DNA from: Drosophila persimilis
Taxonomy: Eukaryota; Arthropoda; Insecta; Diptera; Drosophilidae
Length of the DNA stretch: 64,000 nucleotides
Assembly (NCBI RefSeq): GCF_003286085.1
Contig: NW_020825288.1
Location: 1,178,001-1,242,000 of the forward strand
Reading direction: 5' to 3'
Shown here piece by piece: positions 1 through 11,245 of the stretch. The position numbers were made by a program, and so were the translations under genes. The notes below the pieces were generated by a model, which was given only the letters and a program-made list of their open reading frames with translations, searched no databases and was not told where the DNA came from. Positions within the stretch are counted from its first letter, which is position 1; each line of letters begins with the position of its first letter.

Positions 1-1020
1 TCTTCTCTGGCACTTTGCCCCAATTCCAATTGAAGTTAATTACGTGGAACATTCACAGTTCCAAATGACGATTTACATTTGAAATGTATCCACCCTCTGG
101 GCCAAGAAATGGACTCCAAGTCGAAGCCAAGTCGAAGCCAAGTCCAAATCCAAATCAATTCAACCGGATGCATAGCGTCGCTGGCCAGGATGTCGATTGT
201 TGTCCGGCAGCGGGCCTGTCAGCGCCGTTTCTGCTTATGACTGCGGAATCCCATTCTGTATTCGAGCAAGTTTGGGGGTATATATCCATCCACTCCTCGA
301 TGTGTGTTTGCCGAATGTCTCCGGGCTGAATGGTCAACGCAGAACGTAGCCATAATTATTGTTATGTTAATGGGGAAAGCGGACGAGGGCGGAGTGGGCC
401 GTGCCTGCTTTCGGGGTTGATTGGGTATCGGCCATAAAGCCATCCAGCCATCCAGCCATCGACTTGGACATGGCCATCGCCAAATGTTGTTTGTCCATCG
501 GTTTCCACGTCATCTTCCCTGTTTGCCCTGCGACTTTGCATAAAAATGGACCCCAGTCGGGGCATAGAGTGGAGTGGGTTCCGGGATTAGCTTTTGCTGG
601 GAACTTGGACAGTAGTCTCTGATTGAATTACGGACAACATGGAGTAGCGCCACTAAGTACTCGTGCAATTCAAAATATTCCTTATGTACACATCATACTT
701 TTTGGGGTAGCAAATGGGAGTTGAAATGAGCAATCCTGAGACAGGATTGTAATGTTTTCTATCTACATGATGGGCGAATAACCTACAAAATTGTATATAA
801 TTCATATCTGTACATAATTCGCTTTAAATTTGTCCAAAGCAAACCCAAACTTTTGCCTATTGAAACTCAACTGAGGCGCCCGAAAGTATGCAGCCATTAA
901 CGACACTCAACCTCGGGACTCTCAGGACACTTAATGCAAAGAAAAGGGGCGTGGCAGTCGCACTCCTTTTTTTACAACGATTCGGCACAGATCTGCCTCT
1001 GATACGAGAAGAGCACAGGC

Positions 1021-1050
1021 GAGGCGGGGCGGGGCGGGGCGGGGCGAGGC
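1021..1050 (+). repeat. GGGGC pentamer array with G-quadruplex potential
   Basis: Six consecutive 5-bp frames: GAGGC, four GGGGC, GAGGC. The four G4 runs (1026-1029, 1031-1034, 1036-1039, 1041-1044) are separated by single C bases, a strong parallel G-quadruplex pattern. It also matches GC-box sites for KLF/Sp factors. Confidence 0.8.
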
Positions 1051-2075
1051 GTCAGCGGCATGGCATCTCATGCCTGATAGGTGTGACACATCGTGGGTGA
1101 TTGATGAAATGTTTGGCCATAAACCGAAGCCGAAAAGAGGAGGAACGAAAGGGAACTCCGCGCCACTGCTGTGGACTGCCCCACCGCCAACTAATTTCCA
1201 CATTTTTCACATTTACGAAGACAAATTGAGGTGCGAACTCGGGTCGAGGCAATAAAACTGCCGAATATCAAAACAACAAAATCTTTGCAACAGTAGTCGC
1301 TCGCTGCTCGGCCATAAAAAAAGGAGAAAGAGTTTGGAAACGAAGGGTTGGGACTGGCAGAAGGCTCCAGAGCCCTGAGTCCTGAGTCCTGAGAGTGGCA
1401 GGCATGCGAAATTCCCGAATGCCAATTGTTTCTCGATTCGCAGAAATCCGTGTAAAGAGTGAAAACAGGGCAGTTGGGTGGGAGCTCAAAGAAAGTGGTG
1501 CCGAGGGTTTGGGTCCACTATAAAAGTCAATATCTACAACAATAAATTGCGAATCTCAGTTACAGAGCCAGAGCTTCGGCTAGAGTCCGGGGGCGAATCG
1601 TACTCGTGGCGAATCGAGTTTTCCCTTACTGTTTTCCTGATTTTCTGATTTAGTTTTCCATTTCATTTCGCTTCGTTTTATGCCGGCCGAAAGTTGTCAA
1701 CGAACGAATAGCCACGGCCAGGGCCATAAAGGGAACTTTTCAATAAAACCCAACACCAGCCGCAGACTTTCCCCTCATTTCCTCATTTCCATTAGCATAA
1801 TGTCTGGCTCTGGCTCTGGCTCTCGGTCTGGGATGATCCCTGATTCCTGGCCTCAGAGATCTGATTTCCCGAACTCACTTTCGATTTGCCACAATTTTAT
1901 TTATTTGCCAGCGAATCGAAATTACATTTTAAAAACTTTCTCCGCTCTCGTTTGCTTTTTGTTTTATTTGCACAGCAGATTTTTATGGCTAATGTATGCG
2001 CATGGGAAATTGATTCGCTCTGTGGGGAAAACGGAGGGGAATGGGTCGAGGAACCGACCTTGGCTGGTTTCCCGC

Positions 2076-2124
2076 GAATCGTCAATCGCGAATCGCGAAT
2101 CGTGAATCGTGAATCGTGAACCGC
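2076..2124 (+). repeat. seven-copy heptamer tandem repeat
   Basis: Seven contiguous 7-bp units with consensus GAATCGY (GAATCGT, CAATCGC, GAATCGC, three GAATCGT, GAACCGC). It lies about 320 bp beyond the stop codon of the sperm-chromatin candidate. Confidence 0.85.
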
Positions 2125-2441
2125 TAATTGTTAATCAAGTGCCTCCCCCGAAGGCCATGTCAACGGAGCGACCTTGGGCCATGTGCGAAAAGTATGGAAT
2201 GGCTGTGGAGGAACGGCGATCCATTATTCCCTCGAATGTGGTTCAAGGGCGGCAGTCCATAAGAAGGAGCTGCTGCCACCGGCAGCTGGAAAGAGTCGCA
2301 GATTTGGAAACTCTTGGCCCAAAAATAGACTGCGGCAACATCTGTTTCTCGTACAAGATTCTGAAACAGAAAAGAAAATCAAATTGTAAATTGAAATGCA
2401 GAATGGAAATTGGGAGATGGAAAAGGCTACATTTTCTCGTG

Positions 2442-3545
2442 CTAATTCCTGCCCCTCAGCTTTCTGAACTTCGCCCGGACAGCGCACTGATCCAGGAGAT
2501 CCACGGCTCCGGTGCTCACGTGGTAGAGCAGGGCCTGCACGACGAAAGGCAGTCGCTGGCACCGGTCCAGGTCATACCACTTGGTGCGCGCCTCGAAGCG
2601 CACCCGCCTGAGGGAGGCCCGCGGCTGCACTCGCCGAAAGCGCCGCATGAAGCTCTGCTGGAAGTTGGAGTACGCCGTGGCCCGCAGCCTCTCTCCGGTG
2701 AGCGCTGTCCAGTAGAAGGGCAGCTTCTGCTCGTGCTTGAGTGACTGCCAAGGCGCCCCATCCTTGCGGCTCCTACGCAGCCCCATCTCGTAGTACCTCT
2801 TGGCGCAAATTTCTTGCCTGACCATCTCCTGTGCACTGCGGGACTGGCCCTGCCCCCCTCCACAGCTCTTCTTTTTCTTCTCACACCCGAAAAACTTACT
2901 CCACCAGCTCTCCTTCTTTTCCGTGCAGATCTCCTTCTTTTCTGGACAGCTTTTCTTCGGGTCCACGCAGATTTCCTTCTTCTTTTCTGGACAGCGTTCC
3001 TTCTTTTCTACGCAACTTTCCTTCTTCTTTTCTGGACAGCGTTCCTTCTTTTCTACGCAACTTTCCTTCTTTTTTTCTGGACACCTTTCCTTCTTCTTTT
3101 CCAGGCAACGTTTGGAACTCTTCTTCTCTGCAGAAGATCCCTCCTTCTCCGGACTTTGCGCCCGGCACTTGCTCTCCTTCTTATTCACCAAGCCACTTGA
3201 CTTCTTCTCCTCCAACAGAATTTTTCCCTTCTCTTTCGCCTCTTCCTCTTCGACCTCCTTGAACACCAGGGAAAGGTAGCTTTCGGTCAGATCCGAGAAG
3301 TTGATGAGACGCTTCTCGCCGCGGGCCTGCCCGTCGTAGGTCTGCAGGGGCCCCGGATACTTATTCCGGATCGTATAGCTGGCATATGCCCGCAGAGGGT
3401 ATGTCTTCCGGATCGTGGAGCTAGCCGCGTGCGAAGTGGTAGATCTCTTTGAGCTGCTGGACCTCCGCTTCTTTGGCTTGGATGGACATGATCTTCGGCG
3501 GAATGCTGGCCGGCGAGAGCCTTTAGAATCCGACTGTTCGTCCAT
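2442..3545 (-). CDS. Lys/Cys-repeat protein with C-terminal MST-HMG-box-like region, probable sperm chromatin protein
   Basis: Single-exon frame of 367 aa ending in TAG. The start was placed at the ATG at 3545 because it sits in a strong context (gccATGG) and the basic, Ser/Arg-rich protein begins there. An in-frame ATG at 3650 would add 35 residues from AT-rich, leader-like DNA and is less likely. Residues 10-45 are Arg/Lys/Ser-rich. Residues 97-155 are charged. Residues 147-211 hold repeats of about 15 residues built on C-P-E-K-K-K-E and C-V-E-K-K-E-R. Residues 240-283 and 291-340 each show a Trp-x-x-Leu...Leu-Pro-Phe pattern. The second is preceded by N-F-Q-Q-S-F-M-R-R-F-R-R, as in helix I of the MST-HMG box of Drosophila protamine-like proteins. 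Those proteins replace histones in elongating spermatids. The family call rests on motif shape and composition, not on a search; the function is inferred. No canonical AATAAA was found close downstream. Confidence 0.72.
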   Translation of the reverse strand: MDEQSDSKGSRRPAFRRRSCPSKPKKRRSSSSKRSTTSHAASSTIRKTYPLRAYASYTIRNKYPGPLQTYDGQARGEKRLINFSDLTESYLSLVFKEVEEEEAKEKGKILLEEKKSSGLVNKKESKCRAQSPEKEGSSAEKKSSKRCLEKKKERCPEKKKESCVEKKERCPEKKKESCVEKKERCPEKKKEICVDPKKSCPEKKEICTEKKESWWSKFFGCEKKKKSCGGGQGQSRSAQEMVRQEICAKRYYEMGLRRSRKDGAPWQSLKHEQKLPFYWTALTGERLRATAYSNFQQSFMRRFRRVQPRASLRRVRFEARTKWYDLDRCQRLPFVVQALLYHVSTGAVDLLDQCAVRAKFRKLRGRN

Positions 3546-5490
3546 GGCAGAAAAACAAACTGAGTTCTTATAGATAATATACAATAATTTAAATCTTCTG
3601 TATTTTTGTGTGTGTTTTCTGGGTGTGTTGTATGTAAATGTGTCTCCCATTTGTGCCCCCGTATGATTGTCATTTCAAAGGAATCCTGCTCTAGCGATTC
3701 CTCCCGCTCTCTCTCTAGGACGGTTCCCCCGGACTCCGCGACCTGCTTTTCAGCTCAATTTAGTGTTCATGAAAATATATGGCCCCGCATTATAAATGCG
3801 AAAAATACTCTCTACCATTATATCCAATAAAAGTCGTCCAGGGGAATGGGTTTCGCGGGGCGGGGGAGGACGAAGAATATGACAGCAAATTTCGCTATAT
3901 TAAAAATGCTGCTGTTGCTGCAAAAAAAGGAAACAAAAACAAAATAATTATAACGATATTCCGACTAAGCGATACCCGCTACGAAGAATCTATCGGAAAA
4001 GGATGCTCTTGGAAATATAAGTTATTAGAGGGAGAGGTATGTATGTATGTCTGGAGAGCATTCGATCGTCATAGTGGGGATAATATAATATAATAATTTT
4101 CAGGTATATATCAGGCTTATGTAGAGTTCAGTATCTACGAAATGTCGATGGTCCTCGGCTTCCAAAAGTCTCCTAAACGGTGACGGTCATGGCTGTAGCC
4201 GCTGATCCAAGAGCACAGCATACCCTTAGACCCAATACCACTGCCAGGGTATCCACGAGAATGGAACATTAGAGTGGCATCGAAATATGTATAAAAAAGA
4301 CAGCGGCAAAGGAAAACATTTGGATTTCCACATTTATTCTCCTCTCTCGTCGTTTATTTGTTGTGCGCGTATGCGTTGTGTTCTCTGCTTATTATCCATA
4401 TTTTTCCAGGGTGGGGCAGGAGGAGGGGCCCAAACATATTCATATTCATTCTTCCGATTAAGCAGTTTTCATGGTCATCGCGAACCCGTCTCGCGCACTC
4501 GCCCCTGATTCGGATTCGGAATCATGGTCGAGAGATAAAATAAAATAAGTGGCCTAAATAAAAGCCAACGAAGAGAGAGGAGAATATGAGAAATCTTTTG
4601 GATGCCGAAATCGCTGCAATTATTGAAATTAATTTCATTTATTACATCATGAAAATGCGAGTATTTCCCGGGCCGGCCAGCCAGCGACCAAAATATTTTC
4701 GCCACACGCTGTCGCTTGTGTCCTGTGTGTGTCCTGTCGCCCGGCAATTAAGGACCAAACCGAGCATTGACTTCTCCAATAGCCCCCACAAACGCCGCGC
4801 TTTTCTCTGTGTAATTTGAAGTTAATAACGTTGAAATAAAATCCCCATTCGATTTGTATCGCCCTCCCAATTGTCCGACCAAAAACATGACCATCGTGGA
4901 CTACCTATAAAGTCTGCTGTTAATTGCTTTGAATATGTATTCGTTCTATTCACTCTGTATGCCGTCATAACTTGTGGGAAATGTATGGTTTATATTGGGG
5001 ACAGACGAAAATTCGATTTAATAATGCTTTTGCCTATGAATTTGTGATCAATTCCGGCGAGGCATACCCCACATGCCCCACTCCTTTTCCTCTCCAGCTC
5101 TTCTGGCATTTCTGTCATTGGAAAACCCTCAGTCATGTATCATATCTAGTTCCGCGATTCCCTGAAGAGGAAGAATCTCATTCTTTTCTCGATTTACGAT
5201 GCCATAGGTGTTCGCTTGGAGCCCGTCGTTCGAGTGCCGTGTAGCGGCTAATGGCGATGCGTCGGCCACAGCTCCCAGAACAATAAAATTCCCATTTAGA
5301 AGTCGCGTACTCCAACACCCAGCAGACACCCCACCGCCCAACGCCCACCTCCCAAGAGGAGAAAAGTGTGGTCGCAGCAGTTTTTCCCTGTTTACGTGAA
5401 AACAATTTTTATGGCATGTCAAAAACCTATTTTAATGCTTTTAATGAAAGCGAATTTTATTGCATTACTTTTCGATTTTAGTGCCCCGCA

Positions 5491-5525
5491 CCCTGGCAGC
5501 CCCTGGCAGCCCTGGCAACCCTGGA
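5491..5525 (+). repeat. CCCTGGCAGC tandem repeat
   Basis: Two exact 10-bp units followed by a 9-bp variant and a partial unit. A related run is at about 23837-23855. It resembles Gly-Pro-Gly collagen codons by chance only. Confidence 0.75.
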
Positions 5526-5551
5526 AATCCGCTACTGCTTTCAGGCCACCA

Positions 5552-5565
5552 TCGCCAGGGGGCGC
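5552..5565 (+). promoter_or_regulatory. CTCF-like site
   Basis: TCGCCAGGGGGCGC matches the CTCF consensus CCASYAGRKGGCGC at 12 of 14 positions, with a perfect AGGGGGCGC core. The same core recurs at 16868-16876 with a poorer flank, and AGAGGGCGC occurs at 60329-60337. Confidence 0.3.
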
Positions 5566-5670
5566 CAAAGGCCACACACCACACGATGCGGTGCGATGCG
5601 AGGCGTAAAAATGCACTCAACTCAAAATGTTGACAAGATCGTAAAAAGTTTCGACAGAAGTCGAAAGACA

Positions 5671-5701
5671 GAGGTGGAGGTGGAGGTAGAGGTGGAGGCG
5701 G
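5671..5701 (+). repeat. GGTGGA hexamer repeat
   Basis: Imperfect GGTGGA units, purine-rich on the plus strand. Confidence 0.7.
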
Positions 5702-6390
5702 AAAACAAAAACAGGTGACAAAGCAAAAACAGTAAAGGAAAAGAAGGAAAACGGTGAAAAACAAACGGAAAACTTGCTCATAACAAAAGCCACTTAAACT
5801 GCCAATTGCGGTGGCTCCTGCTGTTCTCTGTTTTCGGTTCATATTTTTCCATTTTCTGCGAAAATTCTGCAGATTTCCGATGGAGAACTTTTGCATAAAT
5901 TCCATTCTCTGCCTCTGCTTCTGCCTCTGGATCTGGCTGCTACCTTTGCCAAATTCATTTGACCAGAAACTTAAGTTATATTTTGGAGCAGATCCAAAAG
6001 AAGAAAAGTCTGGCCATGGAGAAGGCGATGGAGACGGGCGAGAGACATGTTTAGTGGCACGGCAGCGACAAAAGCTTTCAGCCATAAAGGAGCTAGGGAC
6101 AGACGACGCACACGTCGCATGTCGGAGCACTCAATGTCAGTGCTGGAGATGCTGGCGATGCCGGCGATGCTGGCTGCTGAGAAAGCTGCTGAGGGGAATT
6201 CAGTTGCAGTTCCACTTCGAGGACTCGGCGAAACAATGCCCTTCCTGCCGTCCTCCAGTGCAATCCATACTCGTATTGCATGCATTAAATATCTCATACG
6301 GACTAAATGGATTTGGGGTCGGAGGGCATCCAGTATTGACAGGGTCAGTCATGCATTGTTGGCCGGCCAAAAACTGTCGAGCTGTCAGCG

Positions 6391-6409
6391 GCAGCAGCAG
6401 CAGCAGCAG
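6391..6409 (+). repeat. GCA trinucleotide repeat
   Basis: Six uninterrupted GCA/CAG units. There is no supported coding gene here. Confidence 0.8.
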
Positions 6410-6555
6410 GAGTCGGATAGGGAACTTTTCGACTGCCAGATGGGGCATGGGAGATGGGAGCTGGGAGGGACCTTTAAAACAAAAGAAAGACTCTCCACAG
6501 TTTTCGGGGTGACTGCAAATCGAAGCCAGATCTATGGCCTCCCCAACCTCCACTC

Positions 6556-6598
6556 CACTCTCTCCTTCTCTCTCTTTCTTTCTGTGTGTGTGTGTGTG
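6556..6598 (+). repeat. CT-rich tract followed by TG repeat
   Basis: About 25 bp of CT-rich sequence (GAGA-factor type words on the minus strand) runs directly into eight TG units. Confidence 0.75.
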
Positions 6599-8380
6599 AC
6601 GAATCTTATTCTATCCTCGAAAGTGTCATTAGGCCATAAAAACGAACGGCTATGGCAGTGGCAATGGCAGCCGCAGATTCGTTTCATTAGGACATAAAAA
6701 AAGAGCACAGACAAAATGCAAATTAGAGAGCGAGTGATACGAGGTAATACTCCCCCATTCCTTCTGAGGAGAAGGCGCAGGAGGAGGTGGAGAGACCCTT
6801 GACATCAGAGGTCCTTCGTCCCCAGCATCGCATATAATTACACTTATTTGTGTAGCTAATTAATTGCTAATCAATCATAGGGCGAAACAGCTCGCAGACC
6901 CACAATAAAAAAGGACTCGCCGTTGTTTGCCTGTCAGCCAGCCAGCCAGTCCACTCCGCTCCACTCCATCCGAAGGATGTCTCAATCCCGGGGACTACTT
7001 CTAAGGCATCTCCCAGACCCCCAGCCAGAGCTGTCGTCCGAGCATTTGGGTGCCTTTTTGGTCCATAAACAAAGACCCGGCGAAAACAAAAGCTTAGCAA
7101 GATTGATCACAGCGTCGGCGGCTGTGAGCCAGTATCCTTCGAGGCTTCGAGCCTTGTAGCCTTCGTCGAGAGCTGCACCTGTTTGCTTACTCACGGTTAT
7201 TAGCCGGGACACGCGGGATCCGCTTTGGGGCATGCAAATGGCCGGCAGACAGCCACGCCGTCCTTCGACCGAAGGAGAAGTGTCAACGATGTCCTGCTTT
7301 TTTGCACCTTGAATCGAGTGAAGTGAATCCTTCCTCATCTGCCTCCTGTGCCTCTGCCGCTCTTGTCGCTGTCACTCCGCTGTCACTCAGGGCTGACGTC
7401 AGCCCTGCCCTCTCCTGATTTTCCGTTTTCCCTTTGCCTTTTGCCTTTCCCTTTCCTACGCTTTTCCCTCGTCTTGCTTTCGCCTTTTTTTTGGCGCACA
7501 TTTTATTTTACATAATTTGAACATTTAAGACGTGCCTGGGCATAGACAAGAGGCTTTAGTTTTAGTTTATGCAGGACTCTCGGCCCTGCCCAGTCCTGCC
7601 CAGTCCTGGGCGGCGTAGTTTTCCTCTCATTTTATTATTAAACGGCATTCGCATCCTTTACGCCCCAATGGGTTTTATGGAGGAGGCACTACTCTCGGAG
7701 TATGTCTTCATTTTGCGGGGACTCTGGATTCCCGATTCCGGATTCCGCACTCCGTATTCCGGGTTTAGTGTCCGCCATTCACATTTGTACTTGTCAAAAC
7801 TTGCACGTTTGCCGTTTGCTGTTTACTGTTTTACTGTTTGCTCTCTGGCTTGCAGAAATTTTACAGTTAACCCAAATTGTCGGCAATTTGGCCAAGATGT
7901 CCCCACCTCCGCCGACTTCATTTGATGATCCTTTCGATTCAATTGTTCAGCGGCAGAAGGAGGCGTCGTAAGTGATAGTAAAGAGCATTCATAATGGTTC
8001 TGATGGCTCCACATGAATGCAGGAGTATGGGAGGCGGAGGCTCCTGCAGCAGCAGAAGGAGGAGAAGGATTAGAGATGTAACCCTAATGTCGGCACAGGT
8101 TCAGAGGTGAGTCGCCCGCCCCCCTCCTCGATTGCCACAACTTGTCGCAGTGCAACCCTGCTGCCGATTCTGATTCTGTTTCTGTTTCGGCTGATTCGCT
8201 CTGCTTTCGTTGTCCTTTGTCCTTTGTGATTGGTAATTCGATACAGTTGTTCGATTGTCGGGATGTGCGCCGCGCATTGTTCGCGAATATCTCGGAATCA
8301 TTTGAAGCGCATCGCCAATTGAGGAAAAACTTTGCCGTTTTCCCACTCTCGCGGCACTCCCCGCGGATAGGATCATCCCC

Positions 8381-8428
8381 TGTGTGTCTCGTGTGTCCTG
8401 TGTGTGTCCTGTGTGTGTCTCGTGTCTC
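8381..8428 (+). repeat. TGTGTGTCYTG/TCTCG compound repeat
   Basis: TGTGTGTC units alternate with CTCG and CTG links over about 48 bp, forming a degenerate 9-11 bp tandem repeat. Confidence 0.65.
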
Positions 8429-8763
8429 CGGTTCTCGGACTAATTTTCCTGCTTGTCGCGCGCCGTGTGCGAAACGTATAAATAATTTTATTTTATTTTT
8501 GTTTTCATTCCATATCAATACTATTTATGGACTAATGGATTTATGGCCGCCGCACTCCGCCCACCCTCCGCTCGAGCCGATCCATGTTCGATTGTATATC
8601 AATATCCAGAAATGATATCAGCGCTGTCATCGGCTCAGGCCCCGGCACGTGTGTTGTCCTCGTTTCCGCGTCCAAAGGATGCAGCTTTAATGTCCGTGCA
8701 ATTATGAATCCTTCGTGTGGGAACAGGCACTATTCCCTCGGTTTCTATTTCGCTAGAGAGATC

Positions 8764-8798
8764 TCCACTCCACTCCCCACTCCCCACTCTCCACTCCT
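8764..8798 (+). repeat. CCACTC/CCCCACT simple repeat
   Basis: Pyrimidine-rich run of CCACTCC units, five to six copies. Confidence 0.7.
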
Positions 8799-9860
8799 TG
8801 GCTGCGACTTGGCTTCTTATTATTCTTTCATTTCGGCAAATTGTTTTCGTTTTATTAAATTTCTCTTCACTTGGTATTCCCCTTCCTTTGATTTTCCTGT
8901 TGGCTGTTATTATTATTTCGGCGATTGGCCAAGAGAAAGGTTCCATTGCGGGCCAACTCCTTTCGGCTTTCGGCTTTTAATAAATGTCCAGCCAGCAGCT
9001 GAAGCCGCTCGTATTTCGCATTTCCCGTTTCCCATTTGCCGTATTTCGGTCCGCCAGCAGCTCGAGAAATATGCACAAATTAATTTTCTTTTATTCCAGC
9101 AAAAGGCAAAATTTAAATCAGCCCAAAATCGGGGAAAGGGAATGAAGCAGAAGCTGAAGCTGAGACGGAGACTGTGGACCGAGTCCAAGGAATACGTCAT
9201 GTCCACTGGCGGCAAGACAAGAAAAGGGTTCTCTCCCAGGGACTCGACTCCGCCAAAGGACAAGTCGAGGATGAAGATGGGTGGGTGCGGGGATGGGTGC
9301 GGCATCTTCTCCAGTCTGTTATGAATGCAAATTAAAAGTATACAAATCTAATAAGTTCCATTTAAGTTGCTTTAATTTCACTCGTTTCGCTGCCAGTCTC
9401 CGCCCCCTTCTCCGCCTCCATTTGCATTTGGAAATTGTTGCTAATTGTTGAGCTTTTAGACAGCGCATTTTTAATGCAAAGTGCACCATTCACTCATTCA
9501 TTCGTTCATTCTCCTCTATCCACTAATTCCTCATCTTTCGCTGCCAAATTCATATTAAAAATCTCTGAAAAGCCATTTCGATTTGAAATTAATCAGAAAA
9601 GCTTTTAGCTGGTTATTTAATTTGCTTAAAACTATTCCCAGTGCGGGGTAGCAGCAAGGCCTAAGACACAACAGGTTGGGACTATCATCGGAGACCAGCT
9701 TTCTTTGGGATCAGCGTTTTTCGTGACAAGTGCGCGAAAGTGCGTTCACAACGTTCCAGCTCCATGATCGAAAGAAATAGATGAAATTCCTGCGATCGTC
9801 GTTGTTCTCATCCTTGATTTCCGGTTCAGCTGTTGGTCAGGTAGCATTCAGGCTTTTAGG

Positions 9861-10330
9861 ATGCTCTTTACTGGTGTCTATCGGTCAAGACTTCGCTCGT
9901 TAGTCAAAGGCGTTAAGAGGGCTCCTCCTACTCCTCCCACGGCCTCGTTTGGTGCCACTTTTCCAATGAGATGCGCCCCCAAAGTATCCTTTGATTGACT
10001 AATAAAACGATACGTGAGCTGATTCGAGAAGGTGGCCAATTGGAAGGCGTCTCTAGGTAATTCTCCCCGAAAGTCTTTCCGAATTCTGCACCAAAGGTGA
10101 TTTCCCCTGGACGAAGCCGACTGCGAGAGAGAAAAGGAATATGTGACGCACATACTTAAGCGACTCCTGGACACCCTGGGGCACATTCAGACGGAGCGGC
10201 GGCAGATGTCACTCGAGGATTGCCTGCCGTCCAAGGAAGGACTGATGAGGATGGCGACGATGGTGATGATGATGATGATTCCGATGGCTGTTGATGATGC
10301 CAACAACAACAATGAAGGCGAAATAAACTT
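9861..10330 (+). pseudogene. possible decayed or unresolved small gene
   Basis: In one frame an ATG at 9861 starts 45 codons with a basic, Arg-rich N-terminus, ending at TGA 9996. The same frame is open again from 10101 to beyond 10250 with strongly preferred codons (L-D-E-A-D-C-E-R-E-K-E-Y then L-L-D-T-L-G-H-I-Q). Stops at 9996, 10020 and 10098 interrupt it. A CTAAT branch-like word (9999-10003) and a GTAATT donor-like site (10057) could mark short introns of about 45 and 60 nt, but the acceptors are poor. An AATAAA lies at 10322-10327. Other frames are also open here, and a GAT repeat inflates the apparent acidic tail. No family was recognised. It may be a relic, an unresolved spliced gene, or chance. 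Confidence 0.17.
10251..10280 (+). repeat. GAT trinucleotide repeat
   Basis: GATG/GAT units including five contiguous ATG/GAT copies. It overlaps the doubtful gene at 9861-10330. Confidence 0.7.
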
Positions 10331-11178
10331 TATAAAATGTAGCGACTGTCCCCAAAGAAAACGAGTGGTTGTTGGGCTGTTGGGCTGTTGGGTGGTGCGC
10401 TGCGGTGACCATATGTTGCCGCCTGGGGCAGTGGCTGTGGCAGTGTGGCAGGGGCAGGGGCTGGGACGTAGGTGTAACTGCGTGCGCCATAAACTCCAGC
10501 AATAGACTCTGGACTCTCGAATCTGGTCCCAAAAAAGGGACCAAGTACGGTGCCAACACCTTAAAGGAGTCCGCCATCACCTCAGGCCCTGCGATTCTGC
10601 TGAAATGTGCACAAATTTTCATGGCCCACAACCCGAAGGAAGCAAATCTCCGTCAATGTCCGCACGTTGTCCTTCCCTTTGCCTGGTCGTGTGGGAGGGG
10701 GGTGTGGGATGTCCTTTATAGTTTTGTTCATTTCATAAATATGCGTTTTGTCCTTTTTCCAGGGCCAGGGCCAGGGCCAGGAACACAGGGACACAGAGGG
10801 AGACAGGCAGCCTGCGGCTTTCTTAACGGAAGGGAAAAGGAGCACACCTTTTAGGTCCTGCCCATAAGCAGATTCATAATTTGATCCTGGGGTAAATACA
10901 TTTTATTATGGGTTTATGTGTGTGCTCCTTGGGCACAGGTTTCCCCATGTCCCTGTCCCCGTCCCTGTCCGTGTCCATGTCCTTTAAGTGCAAACTTCTG
11001 AATTGGTCGGTCGAGAGGGCCCAGAGGGTGGACGGACATTGGCCAGTGCAAAAGCAGGCCAGAGCATTGTTTGTCTTTAATATTTCTGCCTATAAACATG
11101 TTTTTATTTATTTAGGTCGGGACCCACACACACACCGAGGCACACTCGTACCACAGCTGCAGTTTATGGGGGCACGAG

Positions 11179-11245
11179 TATATATATATATAGTACAACA
11201 GATTGTACATACATCTATTCCCAAGAGCACTAGTATATATATATA
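11179..11245 (+). repeat. two TA dinucleotide tracts
   Basis: Seven TA units at 11179-11192 and six at 11234-11245, both followed by G. Confidence 0.75.

Larger units (their letters stand above)
1..2441. other. non-coding region, left edge
   Basis: No gene is supported. It holds five copies of GCCATAAA/TTTATGGC (431, 1116, 1311, 1723, 1982), the GGGGC array, an 8-bp CCTGAGTC-type repeat near 1374-1393, a CTGGCT run near 1803-1825 and the GAATCGY heptamer array. Short open frames are low-complexity shadows. Confidence 0.6.
3546..9860. other. non-coding region after the sperm-chromatin candidate
   Basis: No gene is supported. It contains GCCATAAA/TTTATGGC copies at 5408, 6081, 6633 and 8540, a CTCF-like site, and GA, TG and CAG simple repeats. 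Several long open frames, such as 8584-9324 (+) and 5465-6130 (-), have no recognisable domain and overlap simple repeats. The stretch 4810-5060 is AT-rich with nothing recognisable. Confidence 0.6.

Noticed and set aside
2109..2744. 211-codon plus-strand frame
   Set aside because: Partly antisense to the minus-strand sperm-chromatin candidate; no independent support.
5491..5525. collagen-like Pro-Gly codons
   Set aside because: A simple 10-bp DNA repeat with no open frame of collagen type.
5465..6512. overlapping long frames on both strands (221 and 233 codons)
   Set aside because: Opposite-strand frames over the same low-complexity DNA; no family likeness.
8584..9324. 246-codon ATG-initiated frame
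   Set aside because: Composition follows local simple repeats, many rare codons, no recognisable domain or signal; treated as chance.
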